A stretch of DNA of 12,194 bases from Geobacter sp. UBA6802 (GTDB lineage Bacteria > Desulfobacterota > Desulfuromonadia > Geobacterales > Pseudopelobacteraceae), in assembly GCA_002452325.1 (NCBI GenBank), contig DKFG01000050.1, forward strand, positions 9,345 through 21,538. The letters run 5' to 3'. Every line of letters starts with the position of its first letter. Position 1 is the first letter of the stretch. A program made the translations under genes and the position numbers. Positions 1 through 6,623 of the stretch are shown here, piece after piece. The notes under the pieces were generated by a model, which was given only the letters and a program-made list of their open reading frames with translations, was not told where the DNA came from and did no database searches.

Positions 1-203
1 CTGATGATGGCGTTGATATTCAGGTAGCTCTGGCTGCTGGGGGGGGGGCCGATGCAGACCGACTCATCAGCCAGCTTGACATGCAGGGAATCGGCATCAG
101 CCGTGGAATACACCGCCACGGTCTTGATCCCCAACTCCTTGCAGGCCCTGATGACCCGAATGGCGATCTCGCCCCGGTTGGCGATAAGAATTTTATGAAA
201 CAT
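1..203 (-). CDS. accC: Biotin carboxylase, acetyl-CoA carboxylase subunit AccC (N-terminal part only)
   Basis: The gene runs off the left edge; about 67 codons are visible. AccC carboxylates biotin carried on AccB, using ATP and bicarbonate, in the first step of malonyl-CoA synthesis. The visible N-terminus starts MFHKILIANRGEIAIRVIRA, the conserved opening of the biotin carboxylase N-domain, and continues through the ADESVCIG segment to SYLNINAII. The ATG at 201-203 is preceded by AGGAG at 7-nt spacing, and that AGGAG overlaps the accB stop codon. The gap to accB is only 9 nt, so the two subunits are probably co-translated. Codons 52-55 are made from an uninterrupted run of ten C on the coding strand (positions 49-58), read in frame as Gly-Pro-Pro-Pro. 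The frame stays open to the window edge. Identity is secure; the ATP-grasp and C-terminal domains are outside the window. Confidence 0.95.
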   Translation of the reverse strand, partial: MFHKILIANRGEIAIRVIRACKELGIKTVAVYSTADADSLHVKLADESVCIGPPPSSQSYLNINAII

Positions 204-212
204 TGCCGACTC

Positions 213-677
213 CTAGAGTTTCTGGATAACAAACAGCGGCTGACCGAATTCAACCGGCTGGGCATTTTCCACGCAGACCTTGACAATCTTGCACTTGAAC
301 TCGGCCTCAATCTCGTTGAACAGTTTCATTGCCTCAACCAGACAGAGCACTTGGCCCTTTTCAACCACCTGACCCTCCTCAACAAACGGGGCGGCTTCCG
401 GCGATGCAGCACGGTAGAAGGTGCCCACAATCGGCGAGTTGATCGTCTCACCGGTTGCCTCGGCCACCGGCGCTGCGACCGGTGCCGCTACCGGAGCGGC
501 AGCTGCTGGCGCAACAGCAGGGGCCGGCATGTAGGCAGGGGCTGCGGCCATCTGTACGATCTCGGTCTTCTGGCCCCGCTTGATCACAATCTTCTCTTCG
601 GCATTATCCATCTCAAACTCGGTAATGTCGGTCTCGGTAATCATTTTTATCAGCTGCTTCAAATCTTTCACATCCAT
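213..677 (-). CDS. accB: Biotin carboxyl carrier protein of acetyl-CoA carboxylase, AccB
   Basis: A 154-residue BCCP that carries the covalently bound biotin moved between AccC and the carboxyltransferase. In order it has an N-terminal helical segment (about 1-40, MDVKDLKQLIKM), a flexible Ala/Pro hinge (about 44-75), and a C-terminal biotinyl domain (about 78-154) with the EAMK motif; Lys118 is the biotinylated residue. Length is normal for the family (E. coli AccB has 156). Two in-frame ATGs exist. The one ending at 683 has AAGGAG only 1-2 nt upstream, which is too close. The ATG at 675-677 has it at about 7 nt and gives the usual start MDVKDLK, so I chose the second. The stop TAG overlaps the accC ribosome binding site. 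It lies 21 nt downstream of the peptidase gene and is probably in the same transcript. Confidence 0.95.
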   Translation of the reverse strand: MDVKDLKQLIKMITETDITEFEMDNAEEKIVIKRGQKTEIVQMAAAPAYMPAPAVAPAAAAPVAAPVAAPVAEATGETINSPIVGTFYRAASPEAAPFVEEGQVVEKGQVLCLVEAMKLFNEIEAEFKCKIVKVCVENAQPVEFGQPLFVIQKL

Positions 678-698
678 GTGCATTCTCCTTCAGTTCGT

Positions 699-1766
699 TC
701 AAAGTATCTGTAGCTGCTTTGGGGCTGTAGTCAGCAGACGACAGCCGTCTGCAGTCACCGCCACCGTATCCTCTATCCGCACTCCACCGAAACCGGGGAT
801 ATAGATACCCGGCTCAATGGTAAACACCATCCCTTCTTCAACAACCGCATCACTACGGGGTGAGACAACCGGCTTTTCATGGACAGCAAGCCCCACACCA
901 TGACCAAGCCCATGACCAAAATACTCACCAAACCCCTGTTCACGGATATGGTCGCGGGCCACGGCATCCAGCTCACGGCAGGTTATGCTGGGTCGTACTG
1001 CAGCAATGGCACGGTCGTGGGCATCAAGCACCACCTGGTAGATCTCCTGCTGTCGCTGACTGGCGCCTCCCACGGCAACGGTCACGGTTTCGTCGGAATG
1101 ATACCCCTGCTGTACCGCCCCGAAATCGATAGTCACCAGATCACCGCTCTCAATCCGCTTGTTTGAGGCCCGACCATGGGGCATCGCCCCTCGCACCCCT
1201 GAAGCCACAATGATATCAAAGCCGGCCCCTTCAGAACCATTGCGACGCATGGCGAACTCAAGCTCCAGAGCCAGGTCTGCCTCGACCATGCCGGGGCGTA
1301 CCAACGGCAGCACCGTCTCTAACGCTGACGAGGCCAGGGCCGCAACATCAGCCAGCAGCTGCAGCTCCTGTGCATCCTTGCAGCTCCTGATCGCATCCAG
1401 TTCCTGGCCCAGCGGCACAAAGGTTATCTCAGGCAACCGAACCATCATCCCCTGGTGGGCACTGACCGTGGTATGGGTAGCCTCAAAACCGATGCGTCGG
1501 ACCCCTGCCTGACGGATCAGCTCGGCAATCCCCTCCTGACGCTGCGACTGTTCAACCACCTGAACGCCGGACACCTCTTTGTCGGCCTGCACGGTGTAAC
1601 GGGAATCGCAGACAAACCAACCACCCTCAGGACTGAGCAGCAACGACCCTTCAGAGCCGCTGAAGCCGGACAGGTAGCGCAGATTGATCTGATGCTCAAT
1701 CAACAGCAGGTCAAGATCAGATTCGTCAAAGAACCGCCGTAGTCGTTGGCGTCTGCTTTTTAGCAT
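699..1766 (-). CDS. M24-family Xaa-Pro aminopeptidase / dipeptidase (YqhT-like)
   Basis: A 355-residue cytosolic metallopeptidase of the M24 (pita-bread) family, expected to cleave X-Pro bonds in peptides. Residues 1 to about 125 form the creatinase-like N-domain; about 130-350 form the catalytic domain. All five dinuclear metal ligands are visible: Asp214 (TIDFG), Asp225 (YHSDET), His289 (GHGLGHGVG), Glu318 (IEPG) and Glu332 (RIEDT). The conserved His197 (MPHGRAS) and His296 (AVHE) are also present, so the enzyme should be active. The size fits the short aminopeptidase P/YqhT type, not the 440-residue E. coli PepP. The ATG at 1764-1766 has no convincing Shine-Dalgarno. The 63 bp upstream contain a TATAAG hexamer (minus strand, 1796-1801) but no good -35 box, so an internal promoter is only possible. 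The choice between aminopeptidase and prolidase cannot be made from sequence alone. Confidence 0.92.
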   Translation of the reverse strand: MLKSRRQRLRRFFDESDLDLLLIEHQINLRYLSGFSGSEGSLLLSPEGGWFVCDSRYTVQADKEVSGVQVVEQSQRQEGIAELIRQAGVRRIGFEATHTTVSAHQGMMVRLPEITFVPLGQELDAIRSCKDAQELQLLADVAALASSALETVLPLVRPGMVEADLALELEFAMRRNGSEGAGFDIIVASGVRGAMPHGRASNKRIESGDLVTIDFGAVQQGYHSDETVTVAVGGASQRQQEIYQVVLDAHDRAIAAVRPSITCRELDAVARDHIREQGFGEYFGHGLGHGVGLAVHEKPVVSPRSDAVVEEGMVFTIEPGIYIPGFGGVRIEDTVAVTADGCRLLTTAPKQLQIL

Positions 1767-1829
1767 AACTGAAAGCAGCCCCTCAACCGAATTCTCTTAT
1801 AGCAAGAAAGTTCCAGAAAAGCCCCTAGA

Positions 1830-2264
1830 CTAATTTTTAATATGATTGAAAAGCGCTCGCAGCCCAAGCAGATAGCTGTCAACCCCGAAACCGCAGATCT
1901 GCCCCAGGGCCAGCGGTGCCAAATAACTGTGGTGCCTGAACGGCTCACGCCGGTGGATGTTGGACAGGTGGACTTCAACAAAGGGAAGGGCTACGGCAGC
2001 AAGGGCATCACGCAGGGCAATGCTGGTGTGGGTATACGCCGCCGGGTTGATCAGGATACCGTCATACTGCTCCGGCGCCTGCTGTACGGCATCAATCAGG
2101 GCCCCCTCGCTGTTTGACTGAAAGAACCCGAGGGTACATTCAAACTCGGCAGCCAGCGCCTCCAAGGCACCGTTGAGATCATCCAGCGACAGGGTGCCGT
2201 AAATACCGGGCTCGCGCTTGCCCAGCAGATTCAGGTTCGGACCGTGCAGTACCAGAATCCGCAT
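1830..2264 (-). CDS. aroQ: Type II 3-dehydroquinate dehydratase, AroQ
   Basis: Converts 3-dehydroquinate to 3-dehydroshikimate, step 3 of the shikimate pathway; type II enzymes are dodecameric and cytosolic. The 144-residue protein has the full family pattern: LHGPNLNLLGKREP near the N-terminus, Arg17 and Tyr22 on the flexible active-site loop (Tyr22 is the catalytic base), Asn73 and His79 in INPAAYTHTS, and His99 with Ser101-Asn102 in VEVHLSNIHRREPFR. Arg106 and Arg110 follow. The spacing matches the Mycobacterium tuberculosis enzyme with an offset of two residues. The ATG lies 2 nt after the stop of the roadblock gene (TGA-TC-ATG) and has only a poor ribosome binding site, so translation probably depends on coupling. 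It acts on the product of AroB, encoded upstream in the same operon. Confidence 0.96.
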   Translation of the reverse strand: MRILVLHGPNLNLLGKREPGIYGTLSLDDLNGALEALAAEFECTLGFFQSNSEGALIDAVQQAPEQYDGILINPAAYTHTSIALRDALAAVALPFVEVHLSNIHRREPFRHHSYLAPLALGQICGFGVDSYLLGLRALFNHIKN

Positions 2265-2266
2265 GA

Positions 2267-2629
2267 TCAGCTGACCGATTCCACCAGTTGCAGGGCTCGC
2301 ATCCGCAGCTGGTAACGCGCCTTACCCAGATTACCCTCCTTTGCCATAATAAATGCGGCAAAGAACTCATCGTTCAGAACCCGGATAATCATCCGGGAGC
2401 CGGTGGTGCTGATGACGATCTCTTCCATCGAACCGGCGCCAAGCAGTTCAACGGTACGGCGAATCTCTTTAATGACCGTGCCGTATTCGACCGCCATGGT
2501 CTGCACATCAAACCCGGCCTGCCCCTGCTGCACCTCGTCAATGGCAATGCAGTCATATCCCATCAGCATTACCGCATAAGCACCCTCAACCTCTGCCAGC
2601 ATTGAGGTCAACAGTTCTCTCAGTGACAT
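2267..2629 (-). CDS. Roadblock/LC7 domain protein (MglB-like)
   Basis: A 120-residue protein that is essentially one roadblock/LC7 domain. Visible family marks are the N-terminal helix LRELLTSMLAEVEG, the strand pattern AVMLMGYDCIAID, and the C-terminal block IIRVLNDEFFAAF followed by GNLGKARYQLR. Bacterial members of this class include MglB, the GAP partner of the small GTPase MglA, and other dimeric regulators. No MglA-type GTPase is in this window, so the partner is unknown. A longer reading from an ATG ending at 2659 is possible. The ATG at 2627-2629 has GGAGG at 8-nt spacing and starts at the domain, so I chose it. It overlaps the end of the TPR gene by 10 nt and is followed 2 nt later by aroQ. 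Family assignment is firm; role is not known. Confidence 0.85.
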   Translation of the reverse strand: MSLRELLTSMLAEVEGAYAVMLMGYDCIAIDEVQQGQAGFDVQTMAVEYGTVIKEIRRTVELLGAGSMEEIVISTTGSRMIIRVLNDEFFAAFIMAKEGNLGKARYQLRMRALQLVESVS

Positions 2630-3717
2630 GTGCGCAACCTCCGGATATTCTCCAGCCATCCTTCCAGTATCACCACGGCATCCGACTTGTCGGCCTCACC
2701 ATGAACAGGCAGAGCAACCGACGGGGCCAACTGCTCCATTGCAGCCGCCGCAGCCTGTTCAGCAGCTGCAGTATCCTCTTCCTGCTGCTCAAGCCGTGCG
2801 AGGCGATCAGCCGCCTCACGGTTGTCCGGCTGACGTTCCAGTATCGTCCGATAGATCTCAATCGCTTTGTCAGTAAATCCCTGGCTCACATAGAGCTCAG
2901 CCAAGGTTGAAGTTGCCATGGGATCCTCGACCGGCTGTAATTCTGCTGCCGCCTCAAGCGGCTGACGCCAGAGCGATTGCAGATCATCGTCCGATGGCGC
3001 AGGTTCAGGAGCCGGGGGGGAGATGGCTGCCGACGGTTCCGGCAGGGACCAGACCGAGGCAATCGTGGGCGGTTCAACCGGCTCTGCCGCCGACAACACA
3101 GCTGCAGTCGGGGCCTCCGGCGTCAGGATCGACCAGGGATCGTCGATCACGGCAGTCACCGGCTTCACCCGCTCAACCAGGGTATCATCAAGAGCCGGCT
3201 CCGGCTTGACCGGTGCAAAGACCGGCTCAAGGGCCTCCTCTTCGATAATATCGTCCTCGGTAAACTCAATCAGCTCAAGATCGTCCTCAACCATATCAGC
3301 GCACCGACGCTGCAGCGCTTCAAACTCAACCCGTGCGGTCATGTCGGCAGGCGAGAACTCAAGCAGGGTCTGCAGGGCTTGCAGCGCCGCACGATCCTGT
3401 CCGGCCTCACGGTACAGCTGGGCCAGCATCCGTTGTGCCTCGGCATTTTCAGGCACCGCCTCGGTCACCACCTCCAGCGCTTTACGGCACTCATCCGGCA
3501 GCCCCTTCTGATGACAGACCCGCGCCAGGGCCATCTGGCCGGCAATATAACCGGGGTGCCGTGCCACACCGGCACGGGAGGTGGACAGGGCATCATCCAA
3601 GAGACCGGCCCGCAGATAGACCTCTGCCAGGGGGGCAAAGCAGTACGAGGACGGCTCCTGCTTCAGCCGTTCCTCATAGGCCTTGATCTCGCTCCAGAAG
3701 GACTCCGTTGACGACAT
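2620..3717 (-). CDS. TPR-repeat protein with long acidic/proline-rich linker
   Basis: A 365-residue protein of unknown function. Residues about 23-124 form three tetratricopeptide-like helical pairs (for example PLAEVYLRAGLLDDAL and AQLYREAGQDRAAL). Residues about 143-265 are a low-complexity linker, first strongly acidic (DDLELIEFTEDDIIEEE), then rich in Pro, Ala and Glu. A fourth clear TPR unit sits at about 267-300 (TLAELYVSQGFTDKAIEIYR). An Ala/Glu/Gln-rich helix and a C-terminal segment ending LEGWLENIRRLRTCH follow. There is no signal peptide or membrane segment, so it should be cytoplasmic. The ATG has GGAGG at 8-nt spacing and lies 5 nt after aroB; its 3' end overlaps the roadblock gene by 10 nt. 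Protein-protein scaffolding is the reasonable inference, perhaps with the overlapping roadblock protein as partner. Confidence 0.85.
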   Translation of the reverse strand: MSSTESFWSEIKAYEERLKQEPSSYCFAPLAEVYLRAGLLDDALSTSRAGVARHPGYIAGQMALARVCHQKGLPDECRKALEVVTEAVPENAEAQRMLAQLYREAGQDRAALQALQTLLEFSPADMTARVEFEALQRRCADMVEDDLELIEFTEDDIIEEEALEPVFAPVKPEPALDDTLVERVKPVTAVIDDPWSILTPEAPTAAVLSAAEPVEPPTIASVWSLPEPSAAISPPAPEPAPSDDDLQSLWRQPLEAAAELQPVEDPMATSTLAELYVSQGFTDKAIEIYRTILERQPDNREAADRLARLEQQEEDTAAAEQAAAAAMEQLAPSVALPVHGEADKSDAVVILEGWLENIRRLRTCH

Positions 3718-3722
3718 GTTGC

Positions 3723-4802
3723 CTACCTCCCTGTCCCACAGGCTTCAACCAGTCCGGCCGGTGTTACCTGATGAAATACATGTGTACCGATGCCCCGGTT
3801 GCAGACGTACTGCAGCGTACCGGAGCGGCTCTTTTTATCACGTGCCAAGGCCTGCACCAGCGCCTCTTTCTCAACTGCCGGGGCAACGGTCGGCAACCCC
3901 ATCCGCTGTAGCAAATGCACAATCCGTGTAGCATCACCGCTGCTGCAGTACCCTTCACGCACTGACAGACCTGCTGCCATCACCATGCCGATGGCCACTG
4001 CCTCGCCATGCAACAGATCGTGATACCCGGCCAGAGTCTCAAAGGCATGTCCCAGGGTATGACCGTAATTCAGCACTGCCCGCAGGCCCGATTCCCGCTC
4101 ATCCTGCTCCACCACCCAGGCCTTGATCTCGCAGCAGCGGGCAATCACCCGTTCCAGCAGCTGCGGGTTCAGCTGCAGCAGCCCCTCAACCTCGGCCTCC
4201 AGCAGGGCAAACAGCTCAGCATCCAGTACCACACCATACTTGACCACCTCAGCCAACCCGGCCCGGTAGTGGCGCTCCGACAAAGTCTTCAGCGTACCCA
4301 CATCCGATAGCACCAGCCGGGGCTGATAAAAGGCGCCGATCAGGTTCTTGCCCAGGGGATGATCAATACCGGTCTTGCCACCCACGCTGCTATCCACCTG
4401 GGCCAGCAGTGTGGTTGGCACCTGCACAAACGGGATGCCGCGCAGATAGGTAGCTGCGGCAAAACCGGCCAGATCCCCCACCACGCCGCCTCCCAGGGCC
4501 ACAACAAAAGAATGACGGTCAAGCCCCCCGGCAATCAGCTGGTCATAGACCTGCTGCAGGGTGGCTGCCGTCTTGAACTCTTCACCATCGGGGATCTCAA
4601 TCATCACCGGATGAAAACCGGCTGCCTGCAGCGCATCCACCACCGTCGCTGCGTACAATGGTACCACCGTGGGGTTGGTAACCACCGCCGCTGTACCCCG
4701 CAGCCCGACCGCACTGCAGGCGTTCCCGATGCCAGAGAGGAGCCCTTCACCGATGGTAATATCGTAGGCATGATCAGCAAGCGCAATAGAAACAGTTCTC
4801 AC
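3723..4802 (-). CDS. aroB: 3-Dehydroquinate synthase, AroB
   Basis: Cyclises DAHP to 3-dehydroquinate, step 2 of the shikimate pathway, using NAD and a divalent metal. Numbering from the GTG at 4800-4802 gives 359 residues. The NAD-binding GGGVVGDLAGFAA block starts near residue 104, the PTTLLAQVDSSVGGKTG motif near 129, and KNLIGAFYQP near 152. Metal ligands are Glu185 (AEVVKYG), His248 (NYGHTLGH) and His265 (LLHGEAVA), a constant one-residue offset from E. coli AroB (184, 247, 264). The start is not certain. The GTG overlaps the aroK stop (GTGA), a usual coupling signal, and gives the family-typical MRTVSIAL opening. An in-frame GTG ending at 4817 would add five residues, but GGAAAG then sits too close to it. 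The TPR gene follows 5 nt after the stop. Confidence 0.95.
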   Translation of the reverse strand: MRTVSIALADHAYDITIGEGLLSGIGNACSAVGLRGTAAVVTNPTVVPLYAATVVDALQAAGFHPVMIEIPDGEEFKTAATLQQVYDQLIAGGLDRHSFVVALGGGVVGDLAGFAAATYLRGIPFVQVPTTLLAQVDSSVGGKTGIDHPLGKNLIGAFYQPRLVLSDVGTLKTLSERHYRAGLAEVVKYGVVLDAELFALLEAEVEGLLQLNPQLLERVIARCCEIKAWVVEQDERESGLRAVLNYGHTLGHAFETLAGYHDLLHGEAVAIGMVMAAGLSVREGYCSSGDATRIVHLLQRMGLPTVAPAVEKEALVQALARDKKSRSGTLQYVCNRGIGTHVFHQVTPAGLVEACGTGR

Positions 4803-5326
4803 GGTTTTGTACAGCACCTTTCCGTGTAAAAAACAAGTAGTTGAGCGGCGACATCTTCCAATGTTTTCCCGGTGGTGTCAATTCTAATGTCGGCATCGGC
4901 ATAAAACGGCTCGCGCTCAGCCATGATCCCGGCAATACGTGCTTCCAGCGGTTGCTTACCCTGCAGAAGCGGCCGGTCATCGGCCTGGGCCAGACGTTGC
5001 GCCAGCTCCGACACATCAGCAGTCAGGTTTGCCACCAGACCAAGGGCATGCAGCAGCCTGCGGTTCTGTTCACGGATCACGGCGCCACCACCGGTTGCAA
5101 GCACCATTCGTTCACGACCGGTCAACGAGGTCAACAGCTCCGTTTCCCGCTCCCGGAAGGCTGTCTCCCCCTCTTCAGCAAAGATCCGGTTGATGCTCTT
5201 ACCAGTCTGTTCCACCAGCAGCGCATCAAGATCAACAAAGTCATAGCCAAGCCGCTCAGCCAACAGTCGCCCCACACTGCTCTTGCCACTACCCATCGGC
5301 CCGGTCAGGATGATCGGCAGAGCCAT
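4799..5326 (-). CDS. aroK: Shikimate kinase, AroK
   Basis: Phosphorylates shikimate at the 3-hydroxyl with ATP, step 5 of the pathway. The 175-residue protein is of normal length. It shows the P-loop GPMGSGKS (residues 9-16), shikimate-binding Asp34 in the FVDLDALL segment, Arg58 in FRERE, the GGG at 79-81 (ATGGGAV), the lid arginine Arg118 in ADDRPLL, and Arg138 near the C-terminal part (AEREPFY). The start ATG shares its A with the aroC stop (TGATG), with GGGAG about 5 nt upstream, so expression is coupled to aroC. Its own stop overlaps the aroB GTG start by 4 nt. The tail ends in ERCCTKP, which is unremarkable. AroA and AroE, the enzymes adjacent in the pathway, are not in this window. Confidence 0.96.
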   Translation of the reverse strand: MALPIILTGPMGSGKSSVGRLLAERLGYDFVDLDALLVEQTGKSINRIFAEEGETAFRERETELLTSLTGRERMVLATGGGAVIREQNRRLLHALGLVANLTADVSELAQRLAQADDRPLLQGKQPLEARIAGIMAEREPFYADADIRIDTTGKTLEDVAAQLLVFYTERCCTKP

Positions 5327-6504
5327 CAGAACTCCCGCAGTCCGGCCAGGTAGGCATCACGATTACGCAGCAGCTCTTCCAGCGCATCGCCGCCAAACTT
5401 CTCCTGCAACGCCTGGGCCAGCTCCATGGCTACCACCGCCTCAGCAACCACCAGTGCCGCAGGTACCGCACAGGTATCAGAACGCTCAACCGAGGCCTCA
5501 AACGGCTGATGGCTCACGATATCCACGGAACGCAGCGGGGTGTACAGGGTAGGAATCGGCTTCATGGCTGCCCGCAGAATCAGCGGCTCACCATTGGTCA
5601 TGCCCCCTTCCAGGCCACCGGCATTGTTGCTGGGCCTGGTATAGGCCGAGCTAGCCCCTTGCTGCAACAGGGCCGGATCGTACATGAGCTCGTCATGCAC
5701 CTGAGAACCGGGCCGACGGGCCGTTTCAAACCCCAGCCCCACCTCAACCCCCTTGATGGCCTGGATGCTCATCAGCGCCATAGCCAGACGGGCATCCAGC
5801 TTACGATCCCACTGCACATGACTGCCCAAACCCGGCGGCAGCCCCAGCACCTGAACCTCAACCACCCCGCCCAGGGTATCTCCGGCAGCCTTGGTATGGT
5901 CAATCAGCCGCTTCATCTCAGCCTCAGCAGCTGGATCGTAACAAAACAGCTCCGATGCCGCAGCCCGTTCCCACTGGCGCTGATAAGGCTCCAGCGATGA
6001 CGCGGCCTTGATCCCCCCCAGTTCAGTCACCAGACCACCGATGCGCACCCCTGCCGCTTCCAGCAGCTGCCGCGCCACTGCCCCCACAGCAACCCGAACC
6101 GCTGTCTCACGGGCACTGGAACGCTCCAGGATATTGCGCACATCACGGTGGCCGTACTTCATGGCCCCGCACAGGTCGGCATGGCCGGGACGAGGGCGGG
6201 TGACCGGCTCTGCCAGGCCCTCATGCTCCGCCAGGGGCGACATCTTCTCCAGCCAGTTTTCCCAATCGCGATTCTTTACAACCAGTGTCACCGGTGACCC
6301 CAAGGTCTTGCCCCAGCGTACACCGGACAGGATCTCAACCGTATCCCGCTCGATCTTCATCCGGTCGCCACGGCCGTAGCCCTGTTGACGACGTGCAAGC
6401 TGTTGATTCAACAGCTCGGGGCTTAGTGTAAGGCCCGCAGGCAATCCTTCGATAATGGCGGTCAACTGGGGACCATGGGATTCACCGGCCGTAAGATAAC
6501 GCAT
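5326..6504 (-). CDS. aroC: Chorismate synthase, AroC
   Basis: Converts 5-enolpyruvylshikimate-3-phosphate to chorismate, the last shikimate-pathway step, with reduced FMN as cofactor. The 392-residue protein has the catalytic His10 in GESHG, His108 in RPRPGHAD, the ERSSARETAVRVAVGAVAR signature (127-145), SNNAGGLEGGMTNG (292-305), and RSDTCAVPAA (341-350), whose Arg and Asp lie at the FMN/active site. An in-frame ATG ending at 6522 would add MQELSG, but its codons form the ribosome binding site (AGGAG at 9 nt) of the ATG at 6502-6504, and MRYLTAGESHGP is the family-typical start, so I chose the latter. It is the first gene of the minus-strand operon, and the region upstream is divergent with the FHA gene. 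Confidence 0.96.
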   Translation of the reverse strand: MRYLTAGESHGPQLTAIIEGLPAGLTLSPELLNQQLARRQQGYGRGDRMKIERDTVEILSGVRWGKTLGSPVTLVVKNRDWENWLEKMSPLAEHEGLAEPVTRPRPGHADLCGAMKYGHRDVRNILERSSARETAVRVAVGAVARQLLEAAGVRIGGLVTELGGIKAASSLEPYQRQWERAAASELFCYDPAAEAEMKRLIDHTKAAGDTLGGVVEVQVLGLPPGLGSHVQWDRKLDARLAMALMSIQAIKGVEVGLGFETARRPGSQVHDELMYDPALLQQGASSAYTRPSNNAGGLEGGMTNGEPLILRAAMKPIPTLYTPLRSVDIVSHQPFEASVERSDTCAVPAALVVAEAVVAMELAQALQEKFGGDALEELLRNRDAYLAGLREF

Positions 6505-6543
6505 ACCAGACAACTCCTGCATTCATTAGGGTAATGGATCGGC

Positions 6544-6573
6544 AGAGTAGCACCCAAGACAGGCAGAGAGCAA
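6544..6573 (-). promoter_or_regulatory. Possible promoter for the aroC operon
   Basis: On the minus strand TTGCTC (6568-6573) and TACTCT (6544-6549) are separated by 18 bp, and TG lies one base before the -10 (extended -10 form). Each hexamer matches the sigma-70 consensus at only 3 of 6 positions, so the case rests mainly on position. Transcription would start near 6537, leaving a leader of about 32 nt that contains the aroC AGGAG. Another promoter in this gap is possible. Confidence 0.3.
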
Positions 6574-6588
6574 GTAAAACCCCGCCAC

Positions 6589-6616
6589 TTGACAGCGGCA
6601 GGACCTGGTGTATAGT
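6589..6616 (+). promoter_or_regulatory. Strong sigma-70 type promoter of the FHA gene, giving a leaderless mRNA
   Basis: TTGACA at 6589-6594 is a perfect -35 box. It is followed by a 16-bp spacer and TATAGT at 6611-6616, a 5-of-6 match to the -10. A start 6-7 nt after the -10 falls at 6622-6624, on or one base before the A of the FHA-gene ATG (6624). There is no Shine-Dalgarno in front of that ATG, which fits a leaderless transcript. The boxes lie inside an upstream in-frame extension of the ORF, which argues against the longer reading. Confidence 0.65.
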
Positions 6617-6623
6617 TGCCGCC

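Noticed and set aside
20..310. Minus-strand open frame of 96 codons that ends at 20, suggesting a frameshifted accC
   Set aside because: The stop at 20-22 is in another frame. Counting the ten-base run as written, accC stays open to the window edge (GPPPSSQSYLNINAII).
81..713. Plus-strand open frame of 210 codons opposite accB/accC
   Set aside because: It is antisense to two clearly identified genes and spans their boundary; the protein has no recognisable features.
1803..1817. Sigma-54-like promoter on the minus strand (TGGAAC...TTGCT) before the peptidase gene
   Set aside because: Only 9 bases separate the GG and GC elements, whereas sigma-54 promoters need 10; the spacing is strict.
2977..3711. 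Plus-strand open frame of 244 codons opposite the TPR gene
   Set aside because: It is antisense to a well-supported protein; the translation is Arg/Gly/Gln-rich without recognisable motifs and has no ribosome binding site.
6534..6623. Extended N-terminus of the FHA protein starting at 6534
   Set aside because: That ATG has no well-spaced ribosome binding site, the extra 30 residues look non-domain-like, and the strong promoter lies within this stretch.
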